Shown here in pieces: positions 45,496-56,646 of a stretch of 64,000 nt of DNA (positions within the stretch are counted from its first letter, which is position 1; every line of letters begins with the position of its first letter). Source of the DNA: Chalara sp. BL73 (lineage: Eukaryota > Ascomycota > Leotiomycetes > Helotiales); assembly GCA_918026815.1 (NCBI GenBank), contig CAKJVC010000073.1:1-64000 (forward strand), written 5' to 3'. The notes beneath the pieces are model-generated. The model worked only from the letters and a program-made list of their open reading frames with translations, was not told where the DNA came from and searched no databases. Both the position numbers and the translations under genes were made by a program.

Positions 45496-46171
45496 GGAAT
45501 TTGGATATCGAAAATACCAAATAGCGAGTACGCCTTGTCTTCTTCGCGCGTAGTCTGACGGTTTTCTGCCCATGACAATCGGTCGCCGACATCGAACTGA
45601 GACAGGGGGTTCCTCGAAGCGCTGTAATAGAAATTCCCGTTATTTCATAAATTTGTTGCTCGAAAGTCCTCTTGTTACCTAGGTAGTATTCCTCTCGGGA
45701 GAAGAATTCAACCGAACCTGGCGCAAGAAGTTCTTGAAGAGTCCAACCCCGGGTAAACCATCTACTTGACCGAAAAGCTGATTCCCAAGTATACTCGTGG
45801 AGTCGATCGCTTGCTTTCCGTTTCCTTGTCGAAACATCGGATAAATATACGTAGCATTTGGCTGCATTCTGGTATCAGCGAAACATTGAGTTGATAGCCT
45901 CTTGAAGCTCAACGGCGTTGGATTTGTCAATACAGCAGGTGTCAACCCAAAAGTATTGTAAGCCGTTGCGTCTGGCCTGTTCTCCACAGAAACGGATTTT
46001 ATTGTAGCCGGCCTTGCTCTTGCCAGCTCCATCCATCAGGTCTCTAAAGGTGATCTCTTCTGTGTCCGCTCCCCATGTGTGTGAAAGGATAGCATATTTT
46101 GGAATGTTGTCTCCAAAGAGGTCCTTGGTCAGGCTGAACTCGGCGCTGTTGCTACGTTCTAGAAGTCGCAT
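45496..46171 (-). pseudogene. HET domain of an HNWD-type protein, broken
   Basis: From the ATG at 46171 the sequence reads PKYAILSHTWGADTEEITF, LQYFWVDTCCIDKSNAVELQ and SMFR, then TGA (45875-45877) where relatives have Trp. The same frame continues CYVYLSDVSTRKRKASD, RWFTRGWTLQELLAPGSVEF to ALRG, then a one-base shift near 45612 and SWAENRQTTREEDKAYSLFG. It is closely similar to the HET domain of the NLR at 19041-21741. It ends at the FunK1 scrap, so the NACHT and WD40 parts are absent. Confidence 0.8.
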
Positions 46172-48159
46172 TAGTCAAACCGAATCTGAGGGAATCTCAG
46201 GGGAAATGGTTCGCAATGGATACTTGTTGCACCTCGATTGTGCAATTGAACCCGGGAGTCCGTGTGCATAAAGTTAAGATTTGGGGGTGGTATGTGCCGG
46301 AGACCTGCACTGGGACGCGTAACGGGATGGCCGCCCCCCCACAAATAGGATAGTGATGTTGATGACGGATTGTTGATGTGAGGATGACGTTGGACGACAG
46401 TGTCTCCACAAAATCGTGATGTTGTTGATGAGTTGTTGATGCGAGGATGACTGGTGGGTGGCGGAGCTAGGCCAGGACCAAGTCACAGTATGACATCCTA
46501 GTAAAAAAAAGCTTGGCTTTATCCCCATATCAACTTTACGCTCAAGAAAACAATATTTTTATAGGACCATGGTCGCTCTCCGGAATCAAACAAATAGCTT
46601 TGTATATCTTTAGGTATATCATTCGCACACTTAGTACCCTTGATTTTGTCCATTACGTTAGAAGTTGGGCTAAACCCCATCTAGAGTAGTGTAAGCTTAA
46701 TGTGATCTTCAGCACGCAAAGAGCACGCATAATAAGGATCTTTTTAGCATCAAGATATCCCTGGTTACATGATTTCCCAATGCAATGCGATGGGTATTAC
46801 TCTTTAATAATTAATGGCTTTTTTAGAAATATATAATAACATTTGAATCTAGGACTTTCTACTAGCGAAATCGTAGCGACTATCTTCGGCATCATAGCCA
46901 CAATTCTCGGCATCGCAGCAGTTCTTGCTACTTTTGCAGCGCGTACTTCGCGAATGCCATCAGGTACACTTCTTTTTCAACATTTCTCTCTATACTGCTT
47001 ATATTTTTATGCTAGGGGACCCTGAAAATCGGGTTGGAGCCACCAACAACCATTCTTCCGATGCAATTATCAGAATTATCGAGCTCCTTCCCCAAATCAT
47101 CCATGGCCATAGTCCCAGGCGTGCCAATGGCGCCATCGATTAGAAAATACTAGTCGTGAAAGAACAGATTGATAAGAAGACAAAAGTTAGTTATTGAGCT
47201 TCAGGCCAATTTAGGGTTCTTGGGATGAAAGATAGATCGTGGAGGATTTTCTCTAGAGTTATTACCGAGTAAAGACAATACAATACTAGTTTCAAGGCAG
47301 AATTAAAGAAAAAAGAAGATGAGGCTGTTAGCCTTTAATGCTAAGCGGTCCAGCAGGTACGCTAGTCCAGCAGTAAGCAGCTTGTGAATCTTTAGTAAGC
47401 GGGAATGCCCACCTGATAAGGTGTTTATCTTTAGATGTTGGTTCGTGGCATAAGCGCTCAGGCGCCGAAAGTGGTGCCTTATAAAATCGATGCTCGATTT
47501 TTATTTTCAGTTTGTTGATGTAGGCTGAAGCCAAAAACGGCTTCCCAAGTCTCCTGATCAATTTTTGGATTACTAAATGCCTATATCTGATATTCGATTA
47601 TGTAAATTCATAAGCTCGGAAAGTATACCGACTCGAAAATGTTATAAAAACGACGTCCTAGTTAAAAGGTTCTGCTAATCATACAGTGAGATACCTAAAA
47701 ATACAGTCGCTTAGGTGGAATGCTAGCCTTGCTCTTATTGATTTCCACGGTTCTCTTTATTAATCCTTTTATTGTGCTGTATCAGTCGACGACTATGTAA
47801 CACTAGTAGGCCCTCTCTGCCTACAGCCGGGAGTCTACCTGACCTCAGACAGGGTATCCTCCATCTATAACTCGAATACAAATATCTACATCAACAGTAC
47901 GGAGCCCCACGGGTATCCATTCGGCACGATACTAAAAGGCAGACGTTACCCCTTTGTTTCTGTCCTACCAGCTAGATAAACTCTAGCCATTTGCGTGTAC
48001 TGTCCTGCCAGGAAAAGTATATAAAAACCAGTATGTAAGAAACATGCAGAGCGCTGTTATGGCTTGTCGTGTAAGCATAGGGGAAGCCCCTCGAAGCGTG
48101 TTGCCGAGTGACGAGAAAGCGTGAGCTGTTTTCAGAGCTTTCCTGTCGAAAAGGACCCT
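46172..48159. other. Mostly non-coding
   Basis: Contains a partly duplicated GTTGATG-rich stretch (46345-46465). A short plus-strand frame at 46843 (LSTSEIVATIFGIIATILG) would give one membrane helix; it might be a small exon but has no support. 47160-48100 shows no coding signal. Confidence 0.4.
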
Positions 48160-48243
48160 GTTTCAAATAGAGAAAGTCACGTGGCCTTCAGAGAGTATAG
48201 GGCAAACAAATATCAATTGCTGAAGGTTATAGAACCTAAACTA
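48160..48243 (-). repeat. Short dispersed repeat, copy 1
   Basis: Inverted relative to copies at 53407-53497 and 57847-57937. The core is GGTTCTATAACCTTCAGCAA followed by TTGCCCTATACTCTCTGAAG and GCCACGTGACT. Confidence 0.8.
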
Positions 48244-48261
48244 CTACGAGAGATCCAGCTG

Positions 48262-48984
48262 TTACCGATGGTGATTTGTTTTTGTCCGCGTTCCTGCGGG
48301 AGAAGTGTAGAAGTTCTGAGGTGCTGCCTCTGCCGATATTTTAATGTAACGATATTGTGACAAAACATAACGCGCCCCGTCCGGTTGCTTCAAGTGTACG
48401 CTCTGGTGATGTCGTTGCAGATCGGTCTTTCTGACAAACTTCTTATTGCAGTCCTTGAGTGGACAAGGGAATGGATACTCTCTGCTTGCGTTGTGGATTT
48501 CCATGTGAGTCTTATAGTTGTAATTTCGACCGAAAAATTTCTCGCAACCCTTGACCGTGCATCGGAAGCTCGCGTCGTCCTTGGTCGTGAGCTTTCGTTT
48601 TCCACGTGTCTGAGCTATAGTACTTGGCAGGCCGGATAATGAAAGGAGGTCCTGGGAAGTAGTGTATTCTCCCTTAGGTGAGCTCATTATGATGGAATCA
48701 TTACTTGTTGCGTAGTCTAAGTGGTGGTTCTCCATTTTGATACGAGTGTACGAAGAGGGGTTGTAATGTATTTCCGGAAAGTGCTGGATATCCGGGTAGT
48801 ATTAGAATTCAACAATGTGTGTGCTTGCTGAAGGCTTCGTGAAGGAACTTTTCTGGCCTGAAAATAAGACGTTCTGGCTGTTCCCTCCTCTAGAAATGGG
48901 AACACTTGAATTCCATAGGAGCGGTGAGCCCAACAGCACCGGCTCATATGAATTGGACCTCTCATTGCTAGCTAATGGGGCCAA
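48262..48984 (-). pseudogene. C2H2 zinc-finger protein with a nonsense stop
   Basis: Two C2H2 fingers lie at the C-terminal side: FRCTVKGCEKFFGRNYNYKT with HMEIH, then YPFPCPLKDCNKKFVRKTD with HHQSVH. An in-frame ATG at 48735 (MENHHLDYATSNDSII) could start a short 157-residue product. The same frame continues upstream through TRIK and YYPDIQHFPEIH to a TAA near 48802 after VEF, then SGQKSSFTKPSASTHI, suggesting a longer original protein. Two-finger C2H2 proteins usually bind DNA as transcription regulators. Whether the shorter form is made cannot be told from sequence. Confidence 0.55.
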
Positions 48985-49405
48985 GCTTCATTACAATAAG
49001 AGTAGTTGGCAATTTGGAAGGAGAATTTCGGCTCTCGGTAGACTGGTACTTTTGTCGTGGTTCGTGACTTTCGGGTTCTTGTTGCGGATGATTCAGCGAT
49101 CTGATTTCTCTTCGGCGATGATGGAGAGACAGAGGCTGGGACGATTGGGAGGTTGGGGTGTTGTCAAAAGTTGTATTTTGGAGTCGTATTACTTGGTTTG
49201 GCTGGAAGCTATGATTGACATTATGCTGCATGAGTGATAGTTCTGAAGTTATCCTCGCAGTTGGTGTCGAGGTTGACACGGTTGGTGGAATTAGTGAGGT
49301 GGGCACGCGATGAGGCTTGGAGGTTTTAGTACGAAAGGGGGTAGCAGCATATGAGCGGCCACCCCCTAGTTCTGCCACGACTGGAAGAGGGAATTTATGG
49401 GGCAA

Positions 49406-50027
49406 AAGCGAAAGGCTTTGATGGATCGAATTTGCTCTAAGCGATTGTTTGAAGTACTCTACTTTTGTACGGGCATTCCTGGTTGGGTTGAAGCTATAAA
49501 TAGAGTAGAATCTCTTCCCAGAATAGTTTACTCATCTTTAGACATAAATCATCACCCCATGGATCCTCTTAACAAGTTCGAACTCATAGCGAAGATCCAG
49601 AATATCGCACGTGATATTAATGTACATTGGCAAGTTACTCAGGGAAGGGTTACAAAAGTGCCCGTGAGAGACCAAGTGGCGAGAACCAAAGCTTCGAGAG
49701 GATGCGCCAGCTCGAGGTGCTAAGAGATTGAGACTCGATTACTCAGGCATGGTGTCAGCATACTGGCATGATCTTGAATCTGGACCCCGAGATGCGTGGG
49801 TGAAACACTACCAAAGGAAATGAAGAAGCTGTCATCGAAAGCAGACATGAGGCGCAACGCCTTTATGAGAACCAATTCATGTATTATACAATAAGTTGCG
49901 TGTTTATTGGCATCCCTGGTATCATTGTATCGTACAGTTTCCCACACACCCTTTAGAGCAATAAGAAAAGAAGAAAAAACCCCCAACAATACGCCGCACA
50001 ATCCTAACTCCCCAGTCCTCGTCTTGC
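49406..50027. other. No gene seen
   Basis: An open plus-strand frame of 108 codons at 49397-49723 has no recognisable feature. The interval lies between the zinc-finger and FunK1 remnants. Confidence 0.35.
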
Positions 50028-52640
50028 CTATGCAATTGCCTGTTCCTCCTTTCCCAGACGGTCTATCGCTCTGCTGAATGCACCTATCATCCCATCGTAC
50101 ATTATATCGTTATCGTGGAATGTGCCTGTGAAGATCGCTCCATCCCTAATTGGAAAAAGAACATGTCGGAGCTCGCGAGCCAACGGTTTGAGGTTCTCAA
50201 ACTTCGGCGCAAACTCCACGATGATGTTCTCAAATCTATTTTTGTCTATGTGGCCCTGCTTGGTATTGGCAATTTTTGTATACATCCCAGTATACCAACC
50301 GCGCAGTATATTTGTTTTCGGTCTTATCAGCTTGTTGAGTTTTTGCCTGCCCGTACTTTCGTAGCTATATCGAATGCACATTCATATGAAAACGTAAAAA
50401 AATGACTCGAAGTCGTGCCGATATGTGTGACTTTTGCTTTCAAGAACCTCGATCGCCATGAATTGTATAGTGCCAGTCCGGTGACGAGCTCTACTCGGCA
50501 TACCGTCCAGCTCTTTTGCCAAGTCCAAGTCAATTAGTCTTCCTTTCGGGGCGTTTTCGGCAGAGAGTTCGGTGATGATGATATTATTTTCGGAGACATC
50601 CCGATAAAGAATCGTTCCATCTTGGAGCAGTGACTTATGACCTCGAATAGCATCGCGCAGCGCCTCCAAAAGCTCTCTGACCGATTGATACTCATGGAGA
50701 AGTCGTTCAGCAGGTGAAGTTACCAAGCAGTAGTTTACTCGGTTGCCGTACGTCTCACTTTCGCAGTTTGTCAGACTGTCCGCTCCGGCTTCTTGAAGAC
50801 TGTCGACATTATTCCGCTGCCAGTCATTCCGGCAGTCTGCCAGACTGTCAACTACTGTTTCTTGAATACTAGGAGCGCCTATTGCGTTTAGCTGGTCGTC
50901 TTTGTGCACATTTGTCGCGCTGGCATGACTACCGTCGGATTTGGACCTTTTCAGTCTGTTACCATCAAGTCTTTCATCTCTTTTTCTTTTCTGCCCAGAG
51001 GAAGAGGTTGTGGCGCTACCTGCACCGATTCCTAGGCCAATTAAGTGAGCTACACTGCTCCCTGACTTTCCCTTGAGGCTTGTTTTCGAGTACGCCCGGC
51101 TGGATTCTGGACTACTATCGACCCAAAAAGCTTTTTTCGACGGCTTTCGTGGCGACCCAAATTTCATGGCTCGTCGCAAATGTGAGATGGTGTCCGGGTC
51201 GCCGTCGATAGTAATCTGCTCATGATTGAACTACACAGCAATGCCCGTGACTCCCTTCTCCTTTGCCAGCTTCAACAGTTTTCCCTTTCGCTGCCTTTTG
51301 TCGGACGGCCAAGCGAACTTCACAACGTATTCCTAGTTCGTTGAGCCGGGTCTTCTTCCTCGATAACACGTTGTTCCCCGGCACACTATCGCTTTTGTCG
51401 AGGCGATTGGCTTGTCTTCCAAAGAGATTCTTACATCTCGTGTGACGATGTACTTGCCGTTGCTATCACGCCTGATAAACGTGTTCATACTCAATTCTGC
51501 ATTAGACATCATCGCATAGCCGACAAGAACCTTGACAAATCGCTTTGGCTCTTTGTGAATATCGAACTTCTCGGAGTTATACGGTCCAGATCTGTTAAAT
51601 ACCCAGAGCTGCATTATACTTCCGCAGATCGTAAACCCAGGCACGAATCGCCGCTCCGGTTGACTTTTAAACACTTCGCGTGCATACTCTGCCAACTGCA
51701 CTAGTGTTTTTGCAGATCGGTTCTTATTAAGATTCTGTTTGTGTTCTCTAATGACAAGTACATTGGACTAGTCGTGCTCGCCGTCCGGTAAGGCAGCGTC
51801 GGCGGGAGTGAGGAAAATGTCAAGCTTGCGATCAGCCTCCGAGCCTTTCAACACTTTGTTCGCTAATGTGTAGTATCTGCGGCGAAGTCCGCTGAGAACA
51901 GTGTCCTGGAACTTTATGAACCACTTAAAAAAAAGACTTTGAATTGAAGGCTTTGCCTACCCGCTCCAGCGACCTTCTGTATATTGGGCTTTCGACTTTT
52001 CGTAGATATCCTTTGCGTTGTTTGTCCAAGACTTTCCTTCGAAGTATCGCTCGAAGAAGCCTCCAACATCGTAATAAACGCGCCCAGTAAGTTCTTCAAG
52101 TATCCGCTGGTCAACTTTATCGTGTGTCTGCTTAATCCTTTTCTGAAAAGCCGAGCTGGATCGAAGTGGCGTGTCGAAAACGGCTTTCTCGAAAGCGGTC
52201 GGTAGCGTTAATTGTTTCGGGCTGGTGAGTGATTCGGTGACGGCGTTGTAGACTTGATACCAGATAAGTGCATCGTCCCGATTGTCGGTGAGGGCCGCAG
52301 CCAGGAGAGGTTTAGTACGGTCGAAGCGGAAGTTGTCGGAGCTGACGGCGGAATTGAGTTTCAGGAGATCGCTGCGAAAGGTGCCATGACTTGTCTTTGA
52401 CCGTAAGAGACGAATCGCAGGGAGATTTAGTAGAGCGGAGACGAGACCGATAGTGAGAGTCTGGATATCTGTATGTGAATTAGACAGGAAAGAGGTACTA
52501 CTCAAACAAACGCCAGACTGTCGTACCTTCTTGCGCAAGCTGACCGAGCGCGTCCGGAGTGCAGGAAATGGTTCTGTCTTCACAAATTGAATTGAAAGAG
52601 GTGCGAAAGGCATCAAGACCCTTCCCAATAGGATTATTCT
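50028..52640 (-). pseudogene. FunK1-type fungal protein kinase, inactivated by Trp-to-stop changes
   Basis: The spliced N-terminal part (LENNPIGKGLDAFRTSFN, then an intron near 52475-52532 and IQTLTIGLVSALLNLPAIRL) leads to VYYDVGGFFERYFEGKSW, a VLVIREHKQN block and FTICGSIMQLWVFNRSGPYN. The kinase C-lobe follows: LYRDVSENNIIITE (RDVSxxN catalytic loop), GRLIDLDLAKEL (the DFG position reads DLD) and RTGTIQFMAIEVL. Stops fall at 51957, 51768, 51333 and 51232 (all TAG) and a TGA near 50382, each where Trp fits. A Lys/Arg- and Ser-rich segment between the halves may be a nuclear signal. FunK1 is a lineage-specific fungal kinase family, often expanded. Confidence 0.8.
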
Positions 52641-52699
52641 CAAGGATCTCTGACTAGGCCTAATCCGTCATGGTGACCAAGCTCCATCTGCGATTGTAA

Positions 52700-53406
52700 T
52701 GTTCTCTGAGATGCGAGGGATGGTTGGAAAAGTCGTGTTTCGTGACATGCGGCCACCGCCTGAACAAGCGATCGGGATTACCTCGGGGTAGTGTTGGTAG
52801 GTTTAGGGTGTCGATACACCTACACCATGGTGTACGTTTAAGTTTTTTAGCCAGCAGTTTCCCCCACCAAAACACCAAACACCACCACCCCAAATCATTA
52901 TTGTTACGGACCTAAAAGCAACGCAGCGCGCCGATACGGACCCGTAAACTTATTATTTTGTAAATTTATCTTTTGTGCAGTCTACTTTTTTATTATACAA
53001 TTCAGCGATACTTAGCAATTTATTGTATGTGTAATACAGCGGAGTGTTTTGTGCGGTTTACAAGCGCTTCAGTTACAAGTACGGGCCAAAAATACAAATA
53101 CAGCACTGTAAATACACTACAGCGTTGGCTTTTTAAAGTTGAGAATACATTAAGAAATAGTATAACTGTAAAAACCCCGTAAGTATTCCGCAAGATACCC
53201 TTTAAAAGATATATCTTTCTTGATTTCTTGTTACTTCTGTGCGTACTTTCGTGATCGCACGATCCAACTATCCTGTTGAGCAGGTTAGGTCTAAGGACCA
53301 TGCCTAAAGTCTATTGTAGGCACCTATAGGCACCAGTAGGCACCTGTAGGCATCAGTGTGTTGACATGTGGGTATCACACCTCTATAAGTAGAGGGATTC
53401 TCTCCT
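52700..53406. other. AT-rich, no gene seen
   Basis: TGTTACGGACC near 52904 resembles the start of the LTR at 56896, but no matching end was found. A GGCACC(T/A)GTAGGCA-type short repeat is present near 53320-53350. Confidence 0.4.
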
Positions 53407-53497
53407 GTAGTTTAGGTTCTATAACCTTCAGCAACTGATACTTGTTTGCCCTATACTCTCTGAAGGCCACGTGACTCCTTTTCTCTATTTTGAACAA
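53407..53497 (+). repeat. Short dispersed repeat, copy 2
   Basis: Nearly identical to 57847-57937 (TAGTTTAGGTTCTATAACCT to CTCTATTTTGAACAA). Confidence 0.85.
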
Positions 53498-54252
53498 GAG
53501 GCATATAATGTAACGAGAATCAAAACATAGAGAAAATTTGTGACATTCGCAAATTTCACGTCACTTGAACTCGAAGTACCTATGATTTGTTTCGTTACAG
53601 GGTGCGTTTCGCTACACAGGGACAGACGTTATAAATTTTATTTCGTAGCTACCCCTGAACACTTTGAGCTCCTCTTACTAAAAATTTACATTCAAATTGT
53701 CGCCCTCCAACCTGATGCACGGGATGTCGCCGTTTACAGCAGAAGAGGGTTCCTTCGATATAACCCCACCACCAAGCTCTTATGACTTCCAATACTTTTC
53801 AAAGGATCTTGCCTAAGCTTAAGTGCCTCGGCACTCTGTAAGAGATCGTCACCAACCTTGCAGCTGCGGCAGCACGCATATTCATACAAGATCTGATCTG
53901 ATCTGAAGTTTTATTACGCCCGGCTAAGCCTAAAGGGCACTACTACTGTGATCTACATACTCGAATGCCTTCTATTTACTTATATTCTCGTCTAGCCCAT
54001 ACATAAATATACATTATTTTGGTTGATACATTCTTATTGATACATCTTTGTTGTACAAGGAATTCTCGTGATGTGTTAGTAGCAAAACGACTTAAGGGGG
54101 GTTTCCCTGAGTGTTCAACATTCTATTCTCAGTAGTTGAAGCGGAGCTTGTTAGTGCACGAGGGTGCGTGGTGGGTTAGTCGGGATATAGAAAAAAGAAA
54201 AAAGGAAAGGAAAAGTAATACAAAGAAATACATAAGATATATCTCTCGTCTT
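53498..54252. other. No gene seen; probable LINE 3' untranslated region at the right
   Basis: An open frame at 53540-53785 (+) lacks features. The AG-rich tract at 54190-54225 may belong to the 3' part of the minus-strand LINE. Confidence 0.4.
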
Positions 54253-56280
54253 TTATACAGCCGTTTGTTTTGACTTTTTTTCAAGCCGCTCTGTTGCAAT
54301 TGCGTACTTTATGGTCGCATTTGTCACGGCACGCGCTGTGGATCTACAGATACAGAGGGCAACGGTGGTGCAATACGAGAATCTATAGCTAAGGAAGGAA
54401 GAGGGAGCTCGAGGAGAGCAGGCTATATATACACGAGGAGCTCGGGGAGCTCGAGGAGAGCAGGCTATATATACACGAGGAGCTCGGGGAGCTCGCCTAA
54501 TATGGATCACGTGTGCTTGGGAGCACGCGACGTGACAGCATTAACCGCGTTCAAATCTGGTGTCCAATCTTTTGAGTCCGACTTAGCTTTACCACCCAGG
54601 AAATAAAAAAAGTTGGCCTTTTTTGTTTCGGTTTGTTGTAGCATTTGCGTCCGTAGCGTGTTTTATTTCGTACATCGGAAAAGGAAGTGTTGTACTGATT
54701 TCTTGGCTTGACTACACTCGCATTAGTCGGATTCTGTAGCACTAATCCTGTGCAGATATTTATTGAGGCCTGCTATGCCTGTTCGGAGCTGAGCTAGTAT
54801 GCTTGCTTCTTTTCGATTGAAAGCGTTATATAGCTTCCGGGTGTGTCGTCCCGGTAATGCCGAGTCTATTTCTCTGGAATACTTTTCGACATTTTGGGGT
54901 ATGTGTTGCTTTCTTAAGTGCTTAGTTTTGGCTCGATTCAGTAGAGTAGATTTCGCTTGCACCGATAGCGCGTCTGGAACTCTGCCTCGTTCTGTGGCCT
55001 GTTGCGCAGCTTGTTTTGCAGTTTTGCTTAAGTGAAATTCCTGGCCAGCTAGGACCTATAGCATCAAAACACGATGATTTTGTGGTCTCAGAAAGCGGAA
55101 CATTTTATAGATCTGACAAAGGTCGCTTTGGCCTAATTGGTGACGCGGTTTACTGATTGCTTTTAGTGCGGCTTAGTTGCTCGACACAATAACGATCTGT
55201 TTTCCAGGGAAAAACGGTAATATATAACTCATCGCTTTCGCTATAGCTGCTATTTCTGCAGTATATAGATTCTGTTTTGATCGTGCTTCTAAAGTAATCG
55301 AAAAAGTGATAAGTGGCTCACCGTTTATGCTAAAAGTATTGTGAATAGCAATTTTTATGCCGACTACTTTAGATTTGCAGGATGTACTCGTTGTAATACG
55401 TATGCTACTTAAGCAGTTGGCTATTTGTACTGCTTGCTCGTTGTCGTGGTTAATTACTAACGGAATACGTTTTTCTTACGGCGCTGTCACGTATTTTTAA
55501 ATGGTTTCTATTCTTTCTATAGGTGTGTTCTGGTACATCTGTGCAATCTTCTGAAGTGGAGAAATGAATCTTTGGAAGGCTTTTAGCGACAGACTGGAGT
55601 TGAGGTGCGACTTGGGTAGAGTGCGGAAGTTTACCCAGAATTTTGTCGCTTTATTTATGTGACGTTGACTCACGGTACGGATGCTGGCTTTCGCTTCTGC
55701 GACTGCCGTTGCCACCGTACGAAAAGACTCTGTTATTGACTTTTTTTCTTTTTTCTGTACTCTGTTCAGGGAAGCTATAGTTTGAATTGTACAAGTATGC
55801 ATCTACACTGTCGAAGCGTAGTTTACTACAGGTTTTACAGTAGCCGTGAGAAGTTTTCTTGACATTGATAAAGATATTATTCGTAGCTTTTCTAATTCTA
55901 GGGCAGCCTGAAGACTTTTTGTTGCTGTTTTTGCTAAGTGTTGTTTGTATCGGAGCGCCGCGTTTATAATAACGCCCAGAATCTTTACGCTATTCTGAAG
56001 TAGCACTTGTTGTTTTTTTACTAGCACTGGAGTTTTACTGCTTCGCTTTGTTTGCTTCGTGAAGTGTACCAGAGCTGTCTTTTCGCTTTTAAACGTAGTT
56101 TCACTTCGTTGTTCCCAGCTAAAAGCACGATCAATGATTGTCTGGATCTTTTCGAGATTCGCGTTCGCAGTTGGTTCTGTTACTTACGCCGTGTAGTTAT
56201 TTACGAACGCTATCGAGCTTTTATTTTTATCGATTCGGTGCTGGACTAAGTCAGCGTTGAAAAAGAGAAACAAAACTGGT
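54253..56280 (-). mobile_element. Tad-like LINE remnant (RT end and RNase H), with a solo LTR inside
   Basis: Minus-strand frames read KILGVIINAALRYKQHLAKT (post-RT region), LYTAEIAAIAKAMSYILPFF and PGKQIVIVSSN (RNase H), LRTGIAGLNKYLHRISATES and ATIKYAIATERLEKKSKQTA to a final TAG. Stops are frequent and several fit TGG to TAG, such as after VSSN. The last 24 codons are separated from the rest by the solo LTR 54322-54537. The RT active site and everything upstream are missing. Confidence 0.75.
54322..54537. mobile_element. Solo LTR, 216 bp, with 5-bp target duplication GCATT
   Basis: Starts TGTCACGGCACGCGCTG and ends CGCGACGTGACA. GCATT occurs directly before (54317-54321) and after (54538-54542). 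Inside, a unit of about 42 bp (GAGGAGAGCAGGCTATATAT plus ACACGAGGAGCTC) is tandemly duplicated. A related LTR is at 58551-58703. Confidence 0.9.
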
Positions 56281-56567
56281 TGTCACGGCCCTGGCCCTAT
56301 CTCGAGCTTGGCGCCAAGCACTGCAGAGCTCGGTAAAGCTTGGCCCCTGTTACCACAGGGCTCGGCACCTCAGAGCTTGGCAACCAACGCTACAGGGCTC
56401 GCTTACACTGGCCCTGGCCAGCATCCTGTATATAAAGCACTGCTCTCCTTACCTTCTTCTGCCTGTAGTTTGTTCTCTTAGTTATAACAATTGATAGTTG
56501 TTCACACCTCTGAGTCCTTCTACCTAGATACACGGATCGAGATCCCTGTCCGGCTTGAGTTGTTACA
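56281..56567 (-). mobile_element. Gypsy-family LTR, long subtype, minus orientation
   Basis: Runs TGTCACGGCCCTGGCC to CTTGAGTTGTTACA, the same family as 27888-28138 with an extra block (CACCTCAGAGCTTGGCAACC) shared with 57389-57676. No target duplication is visible. Confidence 0.8.
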
Positions 56568-56646
56568 CCTGTGGTAACAGGGGCCAAGCTCTACCGAGCT
56601 CTGCAGTGCTTGGCGCCAAGCTCGAGATAGAGCCAGGGCCGTGACA
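56568..56646 (+). mobile_element. Partial gypsy-family LTR, opposite orientation
   Basis: CCTGTGGTAACAGGGGCCAA to GGGCCGTGACA equals the last 79 bp of the long LTR read on the plus strand. It abuts the complete LTR in inverted orientation. Confidence 0.75.

Noticed and set aside
46843..47025. A small membrane protein gene
   Set aside because: Only one hydrophobic stretch supports it; no splice partners, homology motif or conserved neighbour was seen.
48262..48735. Counting the 157-residue zinc-finger frame as a normal complete gene
   Set aside because: The same frame extends upstream past a single TAA with coherent protein-like sequence, so it is more likely a truncated longer gene.
54253..54510. 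An 85-codon protein with repeated PRAPRVYIACS blocks
   Set aside because: It is a chance frame spanning a tandem duplication in the solo LTR and the end of the LINE; a similar chance frame occurs in the related LTR at 58500-58688.
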